The notes: generated by a model from the letters alone, not told the origin. A stretch of DNA of 64,000 nucleotides from Phallus indusiatus (GCA_027605045.1 JAQFWX010000003.1:620001-684000); one strand, 5' to 3'; shown: positions 21,549 through 34,393, counted from the stretch's first letter. A program made the numbers and translations.

Positions 21549-24500
21549 TCATCTTTCATCTTCGCACTTGAACTGGTTGACGTGAGTGAATTCAAACTGA
21601 AATTCTTATGTTAGAAGATAAAACAATAACGAATCGAGAAAGCACCTTACCATATCTTTCTCTTCATAACTAGAGGAGGAAACATTGGCGGCATCCTTGG
21701 AGGTATTAGACATTGTCCCGGTATCTGTGATAATAACAAAACGCCGGTATTCCAGACGAAACTCGCTTTGCATTACAAGCATATCATTCACAAGGATTTT
21801 TTCGATGTCTCTATTGGTATGATTGTTTACCCCAAAGAGTCGTTCACACTCGGTGATGATGTCCATTCCGCGGGAATTCGACAGATTCTCTTGTTCATGA
21901 AGCCATAGCGCTTTTGAAAGCAAAAGAGGATTGTTAGACGATGAATCTGAAGCACTGGAAGAGGAAGGTGGTATATGCCATCGATAAGGCGCAGGAGGAT
22001 ACCACATTACTTCGACCTGGCCCTTTTCGATGACTGCTATAATGCATTCCAAGCCTTTATGAGCAGTGGAGATTCTATAACTACATCAGAAACATGACGA
22101 AAACATAATTAAAAACAATCAACTTTTTGGGATCTATTTCAGTCGTGCCGATGCCTTTGAGGATTTGGACAAGCATAGTGATGACGGCTGGATGAATGTA
22201 GCAAGCCCATAGACAACGCGTATGTAGCTTTTCGATCAACTTGACTACACCATCAGGATTTTCGAGAATGGCCTGAGGAGTAAATGTCACTATACCACCT
22301 GAAAATTTGCAGTTAGATTTAGACATACGCGAGAGGTATATGATGCTAATTTACCTATAGGGAAGACTTGCTGAACGCCCCAAAAACGACGTTCAATGGT
22401 GGGATCGGCCCCATATGTAAAAAACTCGACGTCTAAACGCCTAAGCCTCCTGTCGACCAAACCAAGAAGCTTATGAAGAAATTTCCAAGCCCCAACGTGG
22501 ATGAAGATTGCTTGTGTATCACCATCATGTAAAGGAGACCTTTCAGCCTCTGACTTATCCATGATAAATTTGAGGGCCATGGTATACGGATCCTTTTCAG
22601 GATCAAGAATATGCTGCGCCCGTGCAACGGCGGAAGTGACTGAACCAGTGAAGATAGCATATTTCTTTTGGTGCAATCTTTTGAACAGCGTTTCGGGAAA
22701 TTCCAATTTCAATACAGCGCGACCTAAGTCTGGGAATGACAAGAGATAGCTTGGCGCAAATGGTGACACTTTCTCAATCTTGAGCTTCCTAAAGCCGTCA
22801 AGCTCCGTTTTTGAGGGTTGGTGATTTCGAAACCCTACGAATGCCAGCAATGAAGGGAGTGAGTCAACCTGTCGAAGTTTTTCGGGCAATTTAAGAGTGT
22901 CCCACAAAGACTGCAATGAGGCGGGGAGAATAAACATGGTTGCCACCTCTGGAGCCTGCTCCAGTGGCGCACACGAATACTAAGAAATCGTGAGTAACAA
23001 AATATGTGGACCACCACAACAATAAATCTCACAAGGCTATTTTTCTCCATGAATTTGACTATAGCATAGAAATAATTATCTTCCTCCATTCTGTCTTCAA
23101 TGGCTTCGTTACTCGAAATTGGTAAATCAGCGGTCATTCGAGTAAAATATGTCAGTCTAAAACCGTCTAGAACAATAGGGAGCGTCGCCAAATCGTAAAT
23201 TTTTTGAAAGCAGAGCATTTCGTTGCTTGAGGGTAGCAGAAAACCCATGGAAAAATCAGTTGACCGCGCCTCCACCGAAAGGTGGTCCGACATCTTAACC
23301 TTCCCAATGAGGTCTGCAACGCCATCCTCCGATTCATTATCGCCTACACACAATTGGCCTGACCATTTCCAACGTTTGCTTCGTTGGAGTTCATCAGGGT
23401 TTGGTCGGTTTGGTCAGTATAGTGATCACACGTACTTGAAAGTCGGGAGGGAAGCAGAAGTTGGAGTTGCGATGGTTGGTGATGCGCTATATTTAGGATT
23501 AAAGATCGAATCTGAATTTGTTTAGTAAAAGGGTATCGCTTACGTTGAATGTTGGAAATTATCTTTCAACCACTGGTCTGCACTGGCTGGCGTCGAAACA
23601 GATGGAGAAACGGGACTAAGGTCCAGTGAATTGGTTTTTGCAATAGCTTGTCCCGATCCCCTTTGGAAGATACGAGCCTTTGTTGAAATAGCCTGAAAAT
23701 TTTCAACAACGTCGATAGGCTTTACTCTTGGCTGAAGTTTCCTCCTTCTATGCGCAGGCATGGTTGAATCAGCATGTTTAGAACTTTGTGGAGGGGGAGG
23801 TGCATTATCTTCCGGATCCGAAAATAATCCCTAATCCCAGTATACTTCAACATCTGGCACGAACTAGTAAAATGCAAAAGGCGCTCACATCCTTCTTTCT
23901 CCCAGTTTGATCCACATGGGGAGGTGCATTATCTTCGGGTTCTGAAAATAGTCCTTCGCCCTTATTGAAACGCACTTGAGTTCTGACAGTCGTGATGCCA
24001 CAGAGAATACCCACTTCATTTGGTTCCAATACCTGGGTTGCGGGCTGCAAAACTTGAAGTTGAGACAACGGAATGTCGTCTGGATCTGACTGATTGTCTG
24101 TGCTCAACATGAAACTATTGACGATTGAGGAACAGGTCTTACGTAGTTTTGCCCCCCTAAAGGCAAATCATCATCTGACTTTCACGCATTCAGTGGAAAA
24201 AACTTGAAATGTAGTTGTTTTATCTTACTACTAAATTGATTGACTGATTGGTAGCAGGCAACGGATCTTGCGCGACTGTCGTCGGTGGTACGGAATTATG
24301 CTCACTTGATGATTTAGCTACAGCGGGTGATGGAGGGCTTTTGGTAACTGGTTTATTAGTGTTCTTTTCTGGGTCGAAGCGTCAACACTCTAATTAGCTG
24401 GACTGAAGAGACACAAAAGATACCCGTGTGGCTGTGAGGGAAAATAACCTCGAAGCCGAATGGCAACATGCCCACTTGCGATTTTTGACTAGGGCCTGCC

Positions 24501-24916
24501 AGATTCCAAAAGTTTTTTAACAACGCGGGACATCCGGCTAGATGCGATTCAGGTTCCCAGCTGATGACAACTTCAGTAAACATATTTGCAGTTAATAGGA
24601 GGCAGCATACCTGTTTTCTACTTCGCGATACCCACTCCACTAAAAAGTGATTCACGGGAGTTAGGTTTAGACTATGGATTGCTAAAATCGCATACTTTTA
24701 TATAATATTCCTAGAGACTAACATTAGGCGTCGATAGTGATAAAACTTCCAGTTCTGAAGGACGTACCCATCTTTTATTATCGGTTACTCGGGCTTTACG
24801 AATAGCCTCTATTAATCTGAACTTCAGCAGCAAAAGACAAAGAAGGAGAAAAAAGACCGACCAACTTCGTAATCTATGGTTGGGCTTGCTTCGCGGATTT
24901 TTTTCTTCTTTACCAT
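21549..24916 (-). CDS. HP1-like chromodomain protein with basidiomycete-type C-terminal domain
   Basis: Fifteen exons give 871 residues: 24916-24862, 24808-24768, 24710-24696, 24639-24611, 24560-24424, 24368-24229, 24178-24143, 24089-23889, 23830-23544, 23486-23436, 23378-23033, 22979-22355, 22298-22124, 22080-21651, 21596-21549. Residues about 15-75 form a chromodomain: DYEVEAIRKARV, EYYIKWSGY, NSWEPESHLAGCPALLKNFW. The three aromatic cage positions (Tyr, Trp, Tyr) are present, so binding of a methylated histone lysine is predicted. The middle is disordered and holds a short internal duplication, GLFSEPEDNAPP then GLFSDPEDNAPP. The C-terminal half starts at KRWKWSGQL and includes GAWKFLHKLLGLVDRRLR and FPIGGIVTFTP, a region I recall from unnamed mushroom chromatin-type proteins. 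No chromoshadow domain or SET domain is seen. Confidence 0.85.
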
Positions 24917-25071
24917 TTAAATTACTAGTGAAGCTGAACAGTGATAGCAGAAAGGGAGAAGTCGCGACTTATAGGGTGTAAGTTAAATTGAAGGTCCCGC
25001 TGTTTCAGCTGGCCGCGTTGATTTGATAATCGGTTTCAGGTTTCGATGTTTACTGAACCTGGACGTTAGTA
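24917..25071. promoter_or_regulatory. 155-bp bidirectional promoter, chromodomain gene / SPF27
   Basis: The two start codons at 24916 (minus) and 25072 (plus) are 155 bp apart. Both transcripts must use this short segment, so coupled expression of a chromatin protein and a splicing factor is possible. Confidence 0.5.
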
Positions 25072-25932
25072 ATGAGTACTGACGAGGAATTTGCAGATTT
25101 GTTGGATTCATTAGTAAGTCGAGTTTTTGCATGTTTAATTAAGAAAACCGCTGCTTATATCTGTATTTTAAAGCCTTATTACGACAATGATTTAGATGCA
25201 CATCCACATCTCCGGCGGAAGGTCGAAGCTGAATTAGCTCGACAACCCAAGCCACCAGCAGGTACATTACACCCCAAAGTGCCTCCCGCCTTCAATTTAT
25301 TCGAAGTAGGAATTACTTCATCTTTTTTTTTATATATTGAAACCGTTTCATAGAGCCACCCTTTATTGGCCTCCGAGCTGAAACGCGTTGAAACTCACCA
25401 GCCTATCCCGCCGTTAGACACGGTTCGCTATCAATTACCCGCTCCTAGTGAAAACGAACAACTTGAGGAGTTGTGGAAGAAGGCAGTTCAGAATGCTAAA
25501 GCTCAATTGGAGCATCAGCGCATCAGGTGAGGCGATAATTGTAGCTGTGTCCAGTCGAAGATTCACTCATAGTTTCTAGACAGACCAATCTTTCCCTGTT
25601 ACAGACGTATGGTCCCAACGCATGGAAAATACAAAATTACATGCTCGAGGCATCAGTCGCACGTTTAGACAAGGCAATAGAACAATTAAAAGAAAAGACT
25701 TCAGATATCAATCGAGAGAGAAAAAGCGGACAGGTAAATTCTGATACTGGTTGTCATGGACCCTGGACTAAACTTGTATTATCAGACGTTGGCCGGTGCT
25801 CAGTTGACAGCGCTGGAAACAAAATGGACAGAATTGATATCAAATGTCCTTCAAATCGAGCTGGCCAATGTTGCCTTGGAGTCTGAGATTGCACAACTGC
25901 GAAAGCGAGAAAAGGAGTTGATTGATATTTAG
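25072..25932 (+). CDS. Pre-mRNA splicing factor SPF27 (BCAS2/Cwf7)
   Basis: Five exons (25072-25113, 25174-25305, 25354-25526, 25580-25733, 25786-25932) give 215 residues, close to the family norm. It is a core member of the Prp19/NineTeen complex that activates the spliceosome. Visible features are an acidic start (DEEFADLLDSL), PYYDNDLDAHPHLRRKVEAE, then a long coiled coil through YGPNAWKIQNYMLEASV and the end LESEIAQLRKREKEL. Exon phases all agree. Confidence 0.9.
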
Positions 25933-26154
25933 TTGTAATATCGTAAAATTAAGTAAATAGATGTCCATTATAATAATGTTGGTTTGTTGGACTGGCTGCG
26001 TGAGGGAGTTGCCGCCGCAACAAACGAACTAGCGATCGGCCCCGGGCCATCTGTCACGTTTTTCTGTGGTGCGCCTGATCTGTGTCCTGTCCTTACGTAT
26101 ATTACACTCGTTGCCCTCCCTTCGCCGGTCGAAAACCAAAAACTAAAGCCAACC

Positions 26155-27780
26155 ATGAGCTTTCACCATCCTTCTCATTTTGACAATCCTTCAAGTTCTT
26201 ATCTAAACGAAGAACCTTATGGCAACAAAGCGGACTGGGACGAAGACACTGACTACGCTTATCCACCGCGACGCCAATCCGAATTTTACTCTAACAACTC
26301 AAACCGAAAACCTTACCACGATGCGAAAGAGCAAGATTACGATACCGAATTTTCTTCATCGCAGCAAGCTTTAAGTCCAGCACGCGCCCAGGATTATTCG
26401 CGATCGTGTTTTCAACGAGTGAGTAGTTATTGGAAGTGACATCTGCATTTTCTAATGCTCTGACCTCTGTGAAGTATCTTCCCAATTCTATGGCGTGCCG
26501 TTTATACCTCCTTGCTGTTCTGATTCAAACCGCAATAGATGTTTGCTTAGAAGCTGACATCCTGATTCAGTTTGGCGATTTACCGTCAAAAGCTGGCACG
26601 CAGGACGAGACAGAGAATCAGCATCGACTACCCGTGTATTTGGGAATATTTGCCTTCGCTCAGTATGTCTTTTTCATGACTTTGTATTCAGACTATTTAC
26701 ATTTACTTGGTAACAGCATGTTTCAGTTTATTCTCGCAATTGATGCGGTTATATTCCGGAACACTCTTCAATTCATTTTCCTCGTGTAAGGAGCTAACCT
26801 CATTCTATAATAGGATGTGTTATGCTCACCTCACTATAGTCTATTCAACGGCGCTCTCCTTCTGTATGCCGGTATTCAAATATCTGAAATCCGAGACATT
26901 TTCCCTCCGAATAAGACTGGAGTGTTTTCCAAAATCCCTATCACTGTTTTGACAGATATAATCCCAGTTGTTATCGGAGTAGCGGAAATAGTCTACATCG
27001 GATTGGGCTGGAAAATTTACACAGAATTCGGATGGAAAGTGTACAAGCTACTTGGTGCCGACCGTCAGATCAAGAAGATGTATGCCCAATACCAAGTTTT
27101 CGAATGCTTGCTCAAATTCGATGTCTTCTTTTGGCTCGGTTTTTCCATTCAAGTAAGATCTGAAACCTGTCACTTTTCATATATTGCTTTCTTAACTCCT
27201 TCAAAGTTTCTAGGGCTCGTACTCAACCATAACGGTTTTGAATTTCCTCTGACCATTGCGGCGCTTCCTTTGTCCATGTTACTTCTTATTCAGGGATTCC
27301 TTGCGGCCAGATATGAAAGTAAATGGATGATGTGGAGTTTTCTTGCTGGTCTAACTGCAGGATTCGCCTACTTTTCTTACAAAGTGGGTGATTTTGATGT
27401 AACATCTTGGGGTAGATGGCTGATTGTGCAATTAGCTTGTCACAATTGTTATTCGACGTAACGATTCTGATATTCAACCAGTGTGGAAAACTTTAAGCAG
27501 CTTTAGTCAGTTTGTGATTGTTATTACTTTGTTCTAGTTTGTTTAATTCTTTTTTTTACGCACAGCTGCTCTATCCGATATATTGCTAATCGCTACCTTT
27601 GTTTGGGCGGTGATGGTGATGCTCAATTTCGATCGTGGTCTAAAAACACAGCGTACGTGTAGCTCCCGCCATATACGGATGTATTCCTCACGCATCTCTC
27701 TAGTTGACAAGAGCAGACAGAGAAAGGCCGGCGTAACTGGCCAACTGCCCCGTCCCATGGACCGCATGAGCATTGATTAG
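26155..27780 (+). CDS. UPF0658 Golgi-type multi-span membrane protein
   Basis: Eight exons (26155-26418, 26475-26662, 26717-26785, 26840-27152, 27207-27383, 27436-27505, 27566-27652, 27704-27780) give 414 residues. A polar, Ser/Tyr-rich N-terminal tail of about 90 residues precedes several hydrophobic segments: MACRLYLLAVLIQTAIDV, FQFILAIDAVIF, ITVLTDIIPVVIGVAEIVY, CLLKFDVFFWLGFSIQ, LTIAALPLSMLLLIQGF and ALSDILLIATFVWAVMVML. YKLLGADRQIKKMYAQYQVF is typical of the fungal UPF0658 family, which is placed at the Golgi in fission yeast. Molecular function is unknown. Confidence 0.8.
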
Positions 27781-28170
27781 CAATTTTTATTGGCCTTCAT
27801 TTTGATCGTAAACCACCCCTTTTTGTGCTATAGTTGTGTCGACTCCAGAAGGAGGGTTACATATTTGTACCATCGGACTTGAATCCAGCAAATATTTAGT
27901 ATGGACGTTATATTATCAGCGACAGTCTCTATAAAACATTCTTTTCTATTCTAATTTTACCCGGCTTGTATTTACCCTTAAATCTATGATTGTTTAACCA
28001 TGTCTTCCGAGTTGTGAGGACACGGATGAAGCTGAGTTCGAAAATAATTATTAGGTAACTCATCGTCGTCCGGTCCACTGAAGGTCGTCACCCGCGCATC
28101 ACTCCCTGGAAGTTCTAAATTTTGTTAATAACTACTCTGCGCATTTCCCATTTTTCGATTCATTTCGTGC
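27781..28170. other. Intergenic before ULP1
   Basis: 390 bp with no gene. T-rich 3' flank of the UPF0658 gene, then the ULP1 promoter. Confidence 0.45.
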
Positions 28171-30570
28171 ATGCAGTGCAAGCGGTCCGCCACAGATGCA
28201 CAATTGCCAACAAGCATAGCTCATCAGAACAAGCGACCCATGTATGCCCAGTCGCTACCCAGTCGTAGAAACACGCAAGAATTTCACGTAGAGGGCCTTT
28301 CTGAAGAACACTCGCTTTTAGATCGGTGGATGGTACTGGTTGGCGATACTTTGCGTGCAGTCAAAAATAACTTCATAGGTGCCGTCTGCGTAGACCGGCC
28401 AAGTGTTCATAAAATTGACTTACTCATTTAGGTCATCCCACTTCAAATGGAATTAGTGCTGAACAGCCGGACGATGTTTATCCTGAAGCAACCATTCCCC
28501 TTCCAACAACTCCTGAACAAGAACGGCCTACAGTCTCATCACGATCCCGACTACCCTTGCCAAATTTTATTGTCCAGCCAGAAAGCCAAACTGGTTTACG
28601 AAATGAATCTACTCTCCTGCCACCTCTGCCATCATTGACATCATCGAGTTCAACACAAACATGTGAATCCATATCCACGACTTCACCAACGACCGAGCCG
28701 GCACCTGTTCGTTTGCGGTACCCCAAGCACAATCATGTTCATCTGGCCCAGGTATTATTCGTCTTTTTTACGGAAATCAAAAAATACCTATCCTTCTATT
28801 CAGCATAAACAACGCGTTCAAGAGCACAATAAAAATGAGTTAGAACGGCTTAAAAATCGGAGTCTCCGTTAGTTAACTTCGCTTTTTACCTGACACGACA
28901 TTCATTGATCAGTATATAGAGTATGACGAAGAATGGGACATGGAAAAAACCTTACTAAATGCGAAAAGAATTTTTGCAGAAGAAGCTGGCGATAGTCTCT
29001 TCAAAGAATGGCAGACCCAAAGGCATCTTGGTATGTTCTGACGTGATTGTTGTATGTCTTGTTCTGTATTGAAATGTGCCGTGTTTAGGAAGCTATAAAT
29101 CGGACTTTGATTCCTTTGCAGGTATGACTAACTATATGGTGTTATTATGACCTTGTATGCCAACTGTCTTCAAGGTTTACATACTTATCGACAATTGCTA
29201 TCTAATCAAAAAGAAAATATCGATATACCAGGTCCGCTTTGTTTTTTTCGGCTTGGCTAATGTACACTCTAATTTCTCCTTTTAGCATCTCCTTCGTTAC
29301 CTGACTTATCACTCTCCGTATCAAAATCAAAAGCATCCCTACCTGTAAATCATATTCTCTTTTACATTTATCCTGATTTTAACTGTGGTTCTAGAGAAGG
29401 GGGTCTTTTAGTTTAGAAAGAGCACTACAAATAGCTCATCAAACATTAAATGAGTTCGTCTCTTCATCAACTTTAAATTACCCAAGATCTAAAATTCTTC
29501 AACAGACCTCGACCTCGTATCCCATCCTTTGAGAAATTGCGTATTACCGCTCGTCAAAAGGACAGGGAGATCAACAAACGAATACGTCAGGCTACCAGGG
29601 TGAGGATTCTCGCTGCGCATACTATCTACATTTATTGAATTCTAATCTTTCGTTAGTTGCCGACCCGTCTCCCACCTCAGGCTGTTGAAGAAGTGAGGTT
29701 ACTTCGACAAAAACGCGGCGTAATCGCCAAAATCGCGAAAGAACAAGTAGCAGACACTGATATCTCGCGTCTGGACCCTAGAGGAGCCTCGCTTTGGCTC
29801 AATGATGAAATTATTAATTTCTACGGCGCTTTATTGATGCAAAGAGCGGAGAGATATATCGCCGAAAAGGAGAACAGAGGTAGCGGGATTGCACGAAAAG
29901 GAAAAGAACCAGAATATTTGAATATTCATTACTTCAATACCTTCTTTTGGCCCAAAGTCGAAAAAAGCTACAAAGAGAGCAGATTAAGCAAGTGGACGAA
30001 AAAGGTGGGGTTTGTAAATAAAAGACGGAAAACATCTACTCAACAGTTACCGCAGTTTGACATTTTTTCGAAAGACATCATTTTGATTCCAATAAATCAT
30101 CAAAATCTCCACTGGTCTCTTGCGGCAATCAACTTGAGGAAAAAACGAATAGAATCGTACGATAGCCTTGGTAGCTATCATACTTGTATTTATAAAGTAT
30201 GTCCTGATTTTTTAATCATGACTCCAAGCTGACGTCTTTGGATGCAAAGAAATTACGATCATATCTTCAAGACGAGCACTTAGACAAAAAGAAAAAACCT
30301 TTTGATTTCACTGGCTGGGAAGATTATCATGATGAGGTATCTATTATTCTTACACTAAATACGCCAATAGACATGATCCTGATATCTTTGTAGAGCACTC
30401 CGCAACAAGAAAACGGATACGACTGTGGAGTTTTTACTTGTCAATTCATGGAGTCTTTGTCCCGAGGAGCTGATTACTTTGCGTTCGATCAATCGGATAT
30501 GACATACATCAGAGACCGAATGACTTGGGAGCTTGGAAGGTCAAAACTCTGGGGAGAGCCGGATTTGTGA
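28171..30570 (+). CDS. ULP1: SUMO-specific cysteine protease Ulp1 (peptidase C48)
   Basis: Twelve exons give 602 residues: 28171-28378, 28432-28751, 28804-28867, 28920-29030, 29089-29121, 29175-29231, 29286-29344, 29395-29453, 29506-29599, 29657-30196, 30250-30336, 30394-30570. The C-terminal 230 residues are a Ulp1 catalytic domain: SLWLNDEIINFY, HYFNTFFWPKV, catalytic His in QNLHWSLAAI, Asp in YDSLG, and Gln/Cys in TPQQENGYDCGVF. It cuts SUMO from its precursor and from conjugates, usually at the nuclear envelope. The N-terminal half is disordered (PTTPEQERP, SSSSTQTC) and would carry localisation signals. For the intron at 30197 I chose the acceptor at 30249, because the nearer AG at 30228 would give a 32-nt intron. 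Confidence 0.92.
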
Positions 30571-30727
30571 TGAAGATGTATTGTATTGTCAGATCGTGTA
30601 ATATGTATCACCCGCATATCATAATTTTTATATATAGTATTTGCATTGTTGCCTGTTTGATTAGACGCAATGTCTCTAATTACCAGTGGAAGTTGAACAG
30701 GTATAAATGTAGGAGAGTAACTTTTTT

Positions 30728-32563
30728 TTATTGCTGTAATTCGGATGACAGTTTCCACCACAATTCACAACGATTCAACTGTTCATCTGATACGGATTCG
30801 ATAACCGACTTCCCTGATTGTAGCACAAGTCGTTGCAGTGTCTCTGCATGAAATCCCGGCCATCTGACACTACCTTGGACTGACTTGGCATTTGGATCCA
30901 AGAAGCGGACAAAGCTAGTGTAATATGCTTGTAATATCGGTATAAAAGGTATATCTGGCTGATTGAATTCTTCGACAGGCATATCACTGTTTCCCAAGCC
31001 AAATACGTTGTGTACTTCGCTGGTGTGGGAAACACCCAACCCAGCAAGGTAATCGGCTGGTGTAAGAACGTTATACCTAAATGTCGTCAGGTAAATGAAG
31101 TTACTTGACACGAATGCATTACCTGTAATTCCAGGTGCGGGCATGGCGAGATAGACCATTGGAGAGCATTAGTGCTGGACAGACGAAGTAGACATCGCCA
31201 AGCGCAGCTGCAGCCGAGGGAAAATAGATAGATTTATTTGGAAACGGATTTTCCTCTCGAATCGGATAAAGATCCTTAATTTGAGATATATGTTCCTCGC
31301 GCATTACATGGAAATTATTCAAAAAGAAGTCAGCCATTTCTTCGAAGCTGGTTATGTTCGGTGTGAACATTGTTCCCTCATCCGTGTCGACACTATAAGA
31401 CGCAGTGAGTGTTTTGAAAAGAAAATAGTTACAGACATAAGACAGACCCAAATATAGCGGGGACTTTGACAAATTTATCCTGCATAAACAGTGCCTGCGG
31501 ATGATCTTGCAAGAAATCTCCATCGACAACGGGAGGGTACGTAAACATTGCTTCCCCTTTTCGTCCAGGAAATGTCATTTCAACATTTGCTTTTTGCAAT
31601 GTTTCTGAATCTTTGCTCCGTAGACATTCGACAGGGTCTTCTCCATCCTTATTACAATCCGTGAGAGAAGAAAATAGCTCGAACTGCCACTCTCGTTCAT
31701 GAACTTTCATAGTTCCAGGGAAGAATGGCGATATCCCGAATACTCCATGAAATAGATTGGTTGGTTTCCCTCCATGGGCTATCATATGCATTGCGATACT
31801 CCCAGCACCAGCACTGGCGCCAACGAGAACGACGTGAGTTGGATCACCCCCAAACTAGGTATTTGATTGGTGATTTGGTTATTTTGAAGAAACGTCTGCT
31901 TCATGACTTACTTTTGTTATGTATTTTTGAACCCATTCCAAGGCAAAACGCTGGTCTAAAAGACCCACATTGAGGTCACCATCTCGGCGGATTCTTTCGC
32001 TCGCCAGGAATCCATATGGTCCTACACGATAGTTGAGAGCGACAAAAACCATTTTATTCTCTGCAGATTGAATCAAGCCTGATCCATTGTACTATATAAA
32101 TATGAAACCTCAAGTGATTATTAACATAAAAGAGATTCCCACCCACATTCGCATGGGAATTGGTATTATATCCCCCGCCTTGAATCCAAACGAAGACAGG
32201 TAATTTGGATTCTGAACTTGCATCGGACGGTGTCCAGATGTTCAAAAACAAGCAATCTTCACTGTGACCTTCAACAAGACCCTCCCCTAATGCATAGCAT
32301 ACTGATCCAAAGGCTTTTGCAGATTGAATACCGGTTGTATTGGAAGGTGGATAGGGACGTCGAAATCGCTTGTCGCCTAACGGAGGAGCGGCAAACCTTA
32401 TGCCTAAAAATTGGTTTTGGCCATTATCTAACGAAGACCCTTCGTAGATCGAGTAGCCTAAGTCAATCACAGGCCCGGATCTCTGACGTATTGGTAGAAT
32501 GTATTGTCCGCCAAACGCGATGGCTGCGAACGCGATCGCTACACCAAGGAGAGTCTGCAGCAT
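30728..32563 (-). CDS. Secreted type-B carboxylesterase/lipase
   Basis: Five exons (32563-32147, 32091-31912, 31854-31448, 31392-31123, 31076-30728) give 540 residues, the usual size. The N-terminus (LQTLLGVAIAFAAIAFGG) looks like a signal peptide or anchor. Alpha/beta-hydrolase marks are FLGIRFAAPPLGDKRF, SEDCLFLNIWTP (disulfide Cys), LNYRVGPYGF and VLVGASAGAGS, the nucleophile elbow with Ser. The elbow is GASAG instead of the usual GESAG. The acid residue is likely Glu in VDTDEGT and the His is in TSEVHNVFG. The substrate is unknown; these fungal enzymes hydrolyse varied esters outside the cell. It converges on ULP1, with 157 bp between the stops. Confidence 0.88.
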
Positions 32564-33829
32564 GAGTAAAGTAACTCAATTCAAATTATCTCCGAGAAAG
32601 TAGCTCTTTCGAACTTGGTGAGATTTGCATGAAAGGTACCAGCTAAAGCTGGTCAAGCTTGCAAATACTCCCGACCATTCGGCGATCATTCGGCGATCTT
32701 GCCTTTGCGGCAGCCCGAGACTGTGCAGGTTCAGTGCCCGGACATGACCAGAAATCCAGTGACTCGGAGTCATTCAATTAGTGGAAACTTTCTCTGAAAG
32801 GGTGACGGAACGAAAGAGAAGGATGAGAACTTTGAATGTGTTTGGCCGCAGAGGAATCGCACTCGTTGCTGTCATTATCCTGACGTGGCGAGTCACCATA
32901 GTTATAATTGCGCAGAAAGATGATCATTTGGGATTATCGGGATGAAATTAATTTGCTTCACCTACATGCTTTGACCGTTTGACGAGACTAAGACCAGACA
33001 CATCAAAGGACACATCCGTCCACTTGTAATAAAGCGAAAGTGACTCACGGATAATTGCTCGGAGAGTGGGGAATTGTCAAAGTAATGTTATAGTTCAAGC
33101 AAAGACACGGCTATTTCTCGAGTGTTGTTTTGAATACATGGTAAGGTGCCTGTTAGACAAAATATGCAATGTTGACACTGTACAAGGTCTCAGTGAGGGT
33201 GACTTGCGCATGACGTCATTAGACAAGTCTAAGCCAAGTCTGCAATGTATCGAACACTCTTTGCGCATTGATCAAAATTACAGGGCTTTATCGTGTGTCG
33301 AGAGGTTCAAAAGGAAGTCTTCTTGAAGATATGCCCATCTATCCACCCGAGACATGACATTCTTCAATGTAGACTGGCTTACTGGTAACATCGCCGAGCC
33401 AACTGACCCTGTTCCTTTGGGGAAATCAGGAATCCCAGAATGAAGGTGCTATGCTCGTCTTCCAACTTCAAGGCACCGTGTCATTTGTAAGGAATGAAAG
33501 AGAAAATGACAATTATCAACCCTATTCCACTGGATTTAGTGCAGGAATGAGGAGAAGTGTTCGGCCGCATAACCCATTTATAACCCATGCAGATATCGGC
33601 GCAAGTGTCCCGAGTCCAGAAAGGTTGTAGTCTCGACATCAAAGTCGATATAAAAACTTAAGTTCAGCGGATTAGATGGAAGCAGGGCTCTCATCTCTCT
33701 GTGTGAAGTCGGATACATGATATATGAGCTGGCAGCTAGTAGGAGACGAAAAGGAGTGAAACGGGGTTGGAGAATCCGAACTATCACACTCCGGGAAAGA
33801 CTGATGATTGGTTGTCCATTGTGAATAAA
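32564..33829. other. 1.27 kb intergenic region upstream of the carboxylesterase
   Basis: No supportable gene; open frames are short and give no known motifs. A palindromic TGACGTCA at 33211-33218 lies about 650 bp before the esterase ATG. Confidence 0.45.
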
Positions 33830-34393
33830 TTATCTTCGAAGCCACCATACAACTATAAAAAACCAGAAAACAATTATTAGAAAAACAATGTACCACAGGA
33901 ATCGACAGCCTTGTCTTTCTGCCATATTATTCATCCGTCGGAAGGTCCCAGATAGCACCCCTCCAGTCTCAGCAAATACGTCATTCTAAAAGTATAAGAA
34001 TAAATAGATAGCAAGATAAACAAACAGAACACGAGCTTGCCATTTGACTAAGTTGTATGGTGGATTCTCGCACTTCATTTCCGATGCCTATTGTTACCTG
34101 CAGGAGTTGATGAGAAGGGGAAAAAGGCCAAGAGTACGGAGATATCAACATTTTTTAGTATTTGAACCTTCGCTCGCAGGCCTTCGATATGCTCATCGTT
34201 TTGACTTTCTAGTTCTTCTGCAGTGCGGTGTGACGCGAAAGGCGACGATCGTCCTGAAGCTGGTGGGGTCGGTCGATTGTCTGAATTGAATGAGGAGCCG
34301 TATCTGTAAGACAGCCCCGATTGCCCTGCTCTACAATGCAAACCCTTGAATCCGGAATCAGTCGACAAGTTATTGTGAAACGAACCGGCTCAT
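33830..34393 (-). CDS. BET1: SNARE protein Bet1
   Basis: Four exons (34393-34386, 34330-34150, 34097-34041, 33985-33830) give 133 residues. The Qc-SNARE core reads HRTAEELESQNDEHIEGL, VTIGIGNEVRESTIQLSQMND and TGGVLSGTFRRM. It ends in a C-terminal anchor WYIVFLIIVFWFFIVVWWL and no lumenal tail. Bet1 acts in ER-to-Golgi vesicle fusion. The first coding exon is only 8 nt. The third intron (34040-33986) begins with GC (GCAAGC), not GT, and is fixed by the conserved SQM-ND junction. Confidence 0.93.

Noticed and set aside
23360..23545. Apparent frame break in the chromodomain gene
   Set aside because: Resolved by two 57-nt introns around a 51-nt exon (23486-23436). The frame is then continuous.
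30197..30249. 32-nt intron in ULP1
   Set aside because: Too short for the genome. Using the AG at 30249 gives a normal 53-nt intron with a CTGAC branch site and keeps frame.
33066..33326. 86-codon open frame upstream of the carboxylesterase
   Set aside because: No motif, and it lies in AT-rich intergenic sequence.
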